Assembly (NCBI RefSeq): GCF_038002965.1
Contig: NZ_JBBOOE010000001.1
Location: 3,267,001 to 3,331,000 of the forward strand
DNA length: 64,000 nucleotides
Reading direction: 5' to 3'
Origin: Robertmurraya sp. FSL R5-0851
GTDB lineage: Bacteria; Bacillota; Bacilli; Bacillales; Cytobacillaceae
Shown in pieces: positions 58,165 to 64,000 of the stretch; positions within the stretch are counted from its first letter, which is position 1; each line of letters begins with the position of its first letter. The notes under the pieces are model-generated. The model did not search any database. It saw nothing but the letters and a program-made list of their open reading frames with translations, and was not told where the DNA came from. A program made the translations under genes and the position numbers.

Positions 58165-58195
58165 CGAAAACCTCGACCATAAGAATCGAGGTTTC
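58165..58195 (-). terminator. Terminator after mnmA
   Basis: CCTCGA (58171-58176) pairs with TCGAGG (58186-58191) with extra A-T pairs and TTTTCG following on the minus strand. Confidence 0.75.
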
Positions 58196-58199
58196 CTCC

Positions 58200-60484
<2,285 letters not shown>

Positions 60485-60532
60485 GTTCACCCACTTAAAA
60501 ATATCCACTTGAAACTAGCTTTACCTTTTTTC

Positions 60533-60952
60533 CTATATGTAAAACATATAGGAATCTGACTCTCCGTCATCTGTGTGGCTTGCTAAATCTTCTAGTGTTG
60601 TATTATCTAAAACACCTTTCACAGCATCACGAATTCTCATCCATAATGCACGCTTTGCAGGCTCTTCATCTTCAATCCCTTCAACGGGACTTATAGGACC
60701 TTCTAACACTCGGATAATATCGCCTGCGCTAATTTCTGTTGGTCCCTTTGCTAACACATAACCACCATAGGCCCCACGAATGCTCTTAACAAATCCAGCG
60801 TTTCTAAGAGGAGCAATTAATTGCTCTAAATAATGCTCAGATAAATCATTTGCTTGAGCAATCGTTTTAAGGGATGTTGGTCCTTCGCCATGTTTTTTGG
60901 CAAGCTCGATCATAATTGTTAATCCATAGCGGCCTTTTGTTGATATTTTCAT
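60533..60952 (-). CDS. cymR: Rrf2 family regulator CymR
   Basis: CymR represses cysteine uptake and synthesis genes together with CysK. The protein has 139 residues: a winged-helix Rrf2 domain starting MKISTKGRYGLTIMIELA. It has none of the three-cysteine cluster of IscR-type Rrf2 proteins, which is typical of CymR. It overlaps the upstream membrane-protein gene by 4 bases and precedes the cysteine desulfurase gene, tying sulfur regulation to sulfur mobilisation. Confidence 0.93.
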   Translation of the reverse strand: MKISTKGRYGLTIMIELAKKHGEGPTSLKTIAQANDLSEHYLEQLIAPLRNAGFVKSIRGAYGGYVLAKGPTEISAGDIIRVLEGPISPVEGIEDEEPAKRALWMRIRDAVKGVLDNTTLEDLASHTDDGESDSYMFYI

Positions 60953-61647
60953 AAACTAGCACCTCGATTACTAATATCTTCTTTTGTATGATCTGCCATT
61001 CTTTTAGCGGATTGTAATTTACTAAGGAAATGATCTGTTAGTTTTTGGCACTGTGGCAAAGCAATGCCAACGATAGGTCCAATTACAAAGCTAAACACGA
61101 CGGTACCAATAAATACGGGCCCACCGAGTTGCCACCCAACAATCAGTACAAGAATTTCAATACAGGCCCGAACATATGTAACCTTCCAACCTGTTCTACC
61201 CGTTAAAACAATCATTAGGCTGTCTCTTGGTCCAGCACCGAAAGTTGCAGAAATATATAACCCCATTCCGTAGCCATTTAATAGAAGACCCGCGGCAAAC
61301 ATCAGAGATTTTCCAACCCAATCATCAGGTGTTTGAATGATCGGAAGCAGAAAATACATATCAATAAAAATGCCAACTAATAGCATATTTAAAAACGCAC
61401 CAATTTTAGGAAATTCCTTAGAAATAATTGTTGCTAAAGTCAAGATGGCTACCCCAACTAAAATTGACCATGTACCAATCGTTAGCCCAAATTGGTAATG
61501 AAGGCCCACATGAAGAACATCCCATGGAGTAGCACCAATATCAGCCTTGATTAATAATACAATTCCTAGGGACATAATTAACAAACCTAAAAAATAAATA
61601 AAAAATCTTGGACCCACTTGCCCTGTCTTTTTAAAACCCATTACCAA
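60949..61647 (-). CDS. YczE/YitT-like integral membrane protein
   Basis: Membrane protein of about 232 residues with five to six helices. It has the pattern LGIVLLIKADIGATPWDVLHVGL, and later GAGPRDSLMIVLTGRTG, typical of the YczE/YyaS family (sometimes annotated as YitT-like). The role is unknown. TTG at 61647 has GAGG 6 bases upstream; ATG at 61641 is an alternative. It overlaps the start of cymR by 4 bases, so the two are co-translated, which is not the arrangement I expect from B. subtilis. Confidence 0.85.
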   Translation of the reverse strand: MVMGFKKTGQVGPRFFIYFLGLLIMSLGIVLLIKADIGATPWDVLHVGLHYQFGLTIGTWSILVGVAILTLATIISKEFPKIGAFLNMLLVGIFIDMYFLLPIIQTPDDWVGKSLMFAAGLLLNGYGMGLYISATFGAGPRDSLMIVLTGRTGWKVTYVRACIEILVLIVGWQLGGPVFIGTVVFSFVIGPIVGIALPQCQKLTDHFLSKLQSAKRMADHTKEDISNRGASL

Positions 61648-61791
61648 TCAATTCCTCTAAACAAAATGGTTTCTTGTAAATCTTAACAAAATCCTGACTT
61701 ATTTGATAGACATTTGACATTATAGCATAATAGTATGCAAAAAACACGAACGTATGTTACCTTTAGGTAAAACGATAAACGGGGCGATAAT

Positions 61792-63060
61792 ATGAACGGG
61801 AAGCCACTTGCCTTCCGAATGCGACCAAGGACAATTGATGAAATTATTGGCCAGCAGCACCTCGTCGGTGAAGGAAAGATTATTCAGCGTATGGTAAAAG
61901 CAAAACAGCTTTCGTCCATGATTCTTTATGGACCACCTGGTGTTGGAAAAACATCCATTGCTAGCGCGATTGCAGGTAGTACAAAATATGCCTTTCGCAC
62001 CTTAAACGCCGTAACAAATAACAAAAAAGATCTCGAGGTGGTTGCTGCAGAAGCAAAAATGTCAGGTAAAGTAATCCTTTTACTTGATGAAGTCCACCGT
62101 CTCGATAAAGCAAAGCAAGATTTTCTTCTTCCACATTTAGAAAATGGTGCCATTGTCTTAATTGGGGCAACGACTAGCAATCCGTATCATGCCATTAATC
62201 CAGCGATTCGTAGTCGATGCCAAATCTTTGAACTAAAGCCATTAACAGCTGAGGAAATAATAAAAGCACTTAATCATGCCTTGAATGATAAAAACCGGGG
62301 ATTAGGAAATTACAATGTGCACATATCAAATGAAGCAAAAGAACATTTTGCAAGTGCTTCAAACGGCGATGTAAGAAGTTCTCTTAATGCCCTTGAACTT
62401 GCCATTATTTCTACGGAACCTGATGAGCATAGTGTTATTACCATTACTCTTGAAATAGCTGAAGAATGCCTACAAAAGAAGAGCTTTTCACACGACCGCG
62501 ATGGGGATGCTCATTACGATGTTCTTTCTGCTTTTCAAAAATCAATACGAGGTAGTGATGTAAATGCAGCACTTCATTATTTAGGAAGACTCGTAGTCGC
62601 AGGTGATTTAGTTAGCATCAGTAGAAGATTGATCGTTATAGCGTATGAAGACATTGGTCTTGCCAATCCTCAGGCTGGTGCGAGAACCTTGGCTGCCATC
62701 GAAACAGCAGAACGTCTAGGATTTCCTGAAGCTCGAATTCCTTTGGCTAACGCTGTTATTGAGTTATGTCTTTCTCCTAAGTCTAATTCTGCCTATAAAG
62801 CATTGGACCTTGCGATTGCCGATATTGAAGCAGGTCTAAGCGGTGAAGTGCCCTTACATTTGAAGGATGCCCATTATAAAGGAGCCGCCTCCCTAGGAAG
62901 AGGGATTGATTACTTATATCCACATGATTATGAAAACGGCTGGGTTAAACAGCAGTACTTACCTGACAAAATCAAAAAGAAGATTTATTTTAAGCCGAAA
63001 AAAACCGGCAAGTTCGAGCAAGCACTTGCTTCTATCTATGAAAAGCTGATGAAAAATTAA
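61792..63060 (+). CDS. rarA: Replication-associated recombination protein RarA
   Basis: RarA (MgsA, YrvN) is a AAA+ ATPase of the WRNIP1 family acting at stalled forks. It has 422 residues: Walker A GPPGVGKTS (about 45-53), Walker B LLLDEVHRLDK, sensor region LIGATTSNPY, and the C-terminal MgsA domain with RRLIVIAYEDIGLANPQA. It reads away from the minus-strand genes on both sides. The terminator after it is bidirectional and serves tcdA as well. Confidence 0.96.
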   Translation: MNGKPLAFRMRPRTIDEIIGQQHLVGEGKIIQRMVKAKQLSSMILYGPPGVGKTSIASAIAGSTKYAFRTLNAVTNNKKDLEVVAAEAKMSGKVILLLDEVHRLDKAKQDFLLPHLENGAIVLIGATTSNPYHAINPAIRSRCQIFELKPLTAEEIIKALNHALNDKNRGLGNYNVHISNEAKEHFASASNGDVRSSLNALELAIISTEPDEHSVITITLEIAEECLQKKSFSHDRDGDAHYDVLSAFQKSIRGSDVNAALHYLGRLVVAGDLVSISRRLIVIAYEDIGLANPQAGARTLAAIETAERLGFPEARIPLANAVIELCLSPKSNSAYKALDLAIADIEAGLSGEVPLHLKDAHYKGAASLGRGIDYLYPHDYENGWVKQQYLPDKIKKKIYFKPKKTGKFEQALASIYEKLMKN

Positions 63061-63090
63061 CGGACAAGGTGTATGCTTGTCCGTTTTTAC
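63058..63090. terminator. Bidirectional terminator between rarA and tcdA
   Basis: CGGACAAG (63061-63068) pairs with CTTGTCCG (63076-63083), loop of 7, then TTTTT. Confidence 0.88.
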
Positions 63091-63094
63091 TCGC

Positions 63095-63862
63095 CTATTC
63101 ACTATCTTTAACCGTAGAAATTTTTATGTCTTTTAATAGCTCACGGATGACATAGCTTGCCATAATAAGACCAGCAACGGATGGCACGAAGGCATTCGAA
63201 GAAGGTGGCATCTTTGCCTTTCTTATCTCTGCATCCTCTTTCCCAACTACTTTTCGAACATCCTCGCGAATGACGATCGGGCTTTCATCTGAAAAAACTA
63301 CTGGTATCCCTTTTCTGATACCTTCTTTACGTAACCGTGTACGAATAACCTTTGCAATTGGATCCGTATGTGTTTTTGAAATATCCGCAATTTGGAAACG
63401 AGTAGGATCCATTTTATTAGCGGCTCCCATACTTGAGATCATTGGTATATTTCGCTTTAAACACTCTTTCATGAGATGAATTTTGTACGAAATGGTATCT
63501 GAAGCATCCACTACGAAATCAAGACCGTATTGAAAGATTTCTTCATACGTCTCCTCTGTATAAAACATTTTTAATGAAATGACTTCACACTCAGGATTGA
63601 TATCCATTATGCGTTCTTTCATCAAATCGGCTTTGGGCCTCCCAACTGTAGAAAGTAAGGCAATAATTTGACGATTCACATTTGTAATGTCGACATCATC
63701 TTTATCAATTAAAATGAGACGCCCCACGCCAGACCGTGCTAGTGCCTCAGCAGAAAACGAACCTACTCCACCGATTCCTAATACAGCAACCGTACTTCCT
63801 TTTAATGTATCTATTCCTTCCTTTCCAATCGCAAGTTCATTGCGGGAAAATTGGTGCAACAT
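63095..63862 (-). CDS. tcdA: tRNA threonylcarbamoyladenosine dehydratase TcdA
   Basis: E1-like enzyme (YrvM, CsdL family) that cyclises t6A37 to ct6A37 in tRNAs. It has 255 residues with the ATP-binding loop GIGGVGSFSAEALARSG (about 30-46), NVNRQI and the catalytic segment SMGAANKMDP. It starts MLHQFSRNELAIG. It is convergent with rarA. A sigmaA-like promoter lies upstream. Confidence 0.94.
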   Translation of the reverse strand: MLHQFSRNELAIGKEGIDTLKGSTVAVLGIGGVGSFSAEALARSGVGRLILIDKDDVDITNVNRQIIALLSTVGRPKADLMKERIMDINPECEVISLKMFYTEETYEEIFQYGLDFVVDASDTISYKIHLMKECLKRNIPMISSMGAANKMDPTRFQIADISKTHTDPIAKVIRTRLRKEGIRKGIPVVFSDESPIVIREDVRKVVGKEDAEIRKAKMPPSSNAFVPSVAGLIMASYVIRELLKDIKISTVKDSE

Positions 63863-63925
63863 CTTTCATCACTCCAAGCATCTATATTTATGTAATAGGG
63901 TTCTTAACTTATTTTTCTCGATATG

Positions 63926-63953
63926 ACTATACCATACTCACAAACAAAAACAA
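63926..63953 (-). promoter_or_regulatory. Putative sigmaA promoter of tcdA
   Basis: On the minus strand TTGTTT (63948-63953) and TATAGT (63926-63931), separated by 16 bases. Confidence 0.5.
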
Positions 63954-63979
63954 GTCTAGGTTCAATCTATACGGAACAT

Positions 63980-64000
63980 AAAAAAACCCCTATGCTGATA
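63980..64000 (-). terminator. Likely terminator tail at window edge
   Basis: On the minus strand GGGG followed by TTTTTTT, with the 5' half of the stem beyond the window. In B. subtilis the 6S-1 RNA gene lies between yrvM and aspS, so this could be the end of that RNA or of another transcript. Confidence 0.4.

Overview
The window is a 64 kb chromosomal segment from an endospore-forming, competence-type member of the Bacillaceae. The evidence is base composition (AT-rich), strong AGGAGG-type ribosome binding sites, frequent TTG/GTG starts, and gene order that follows the Bacillus subtilis yqfA-yqeG and yrrU-yrvM neighbourhoods almost gene for gene. Spore genes (spoIIP, gpr, sigK, sda, yqxA, a YjcZ-type peptide) and competence genes (comEA/EB/EC/ER) are present. 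I cannot name the species. Most genes lie on the minus strand.

Region 1 (1-20 kb) holds floA (cut by the window edge) with its NfeD partner, yqeY-rpsU, a Na/Pi transporter, and the class I heat-shock operon hrcA-grpE-dnaK-dnaJ-prmA-rsmE-mtaB. That operon has a perfect CIRCE operator and is followed closely by deoC. Then come hemW, lepA, yqxA-spoIIP-gpr and divergent rpsT. Region 2 (19-31 kb) is holA, yqzM, the comE cluster with opposing comER, then a dense operon yqeG-yqeH-aroE-yqeI-nadD-yqeK-rsfS-yqeM for ribosome assembly, NAD and shikimate synthesis. It ends at sda, whose upstream region is packed with DnaA boxes. Region 3 (30.8-39.4 kb) is the variable part: divergent psd and pssA, an M3 oligopeptidase, a small YjcZ-type gene, and an intact sigK with no skin element. 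A 3,255 bp DDE transposon with clear ends sits just upstream of sigK, followed by a run of tiny ORFs. Region 4 (39.5-64 kb) returns to the conserved backbone: yrhC-mtnN, yrrS, pbpI, greA, udk, the tRNA wobble-uridine genes trhP2-trhP1-trmR, mltG, yrzB-ruvX-yrzL, alaS with a T-box leader, yrrI, recD2, yrrB, mnmA with its cysteine desulfurase, cymR, a YczE-like membrane protein, rarA and tcdA.

Themes that tie the genes together are protein quality control, ribosome and 16S rRNA maturation (rsmE, lepA, yqeH, yqeI, rsfS, ruvX region), and tRNA modification at positions 34 and 37 (mtaB, mnmA, trhP1/2, trmR, tcdA). Sporulation checkpoints and cysteine/sulfur handling (cymR, desulfurase, mnmA, mtnN) complete the set.

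The most unusual feature is the transposon at 35259-38513. It has four genes on one strand (DUF6431-like zinc protein, DDE integrase, TniB/ExeA-like AAA ATPase, DUF5348-like protein). Both ends carry a repeat series with identical spacing, and a 6-bp target duplication (ACCTAT) flanks it. It lies 45 bp before the sigK start codon and pushes the sequence that should carry the sigK promoter 3.3 kb away. I found no CRISPR array, prophage, rRNA or tRNA gene.
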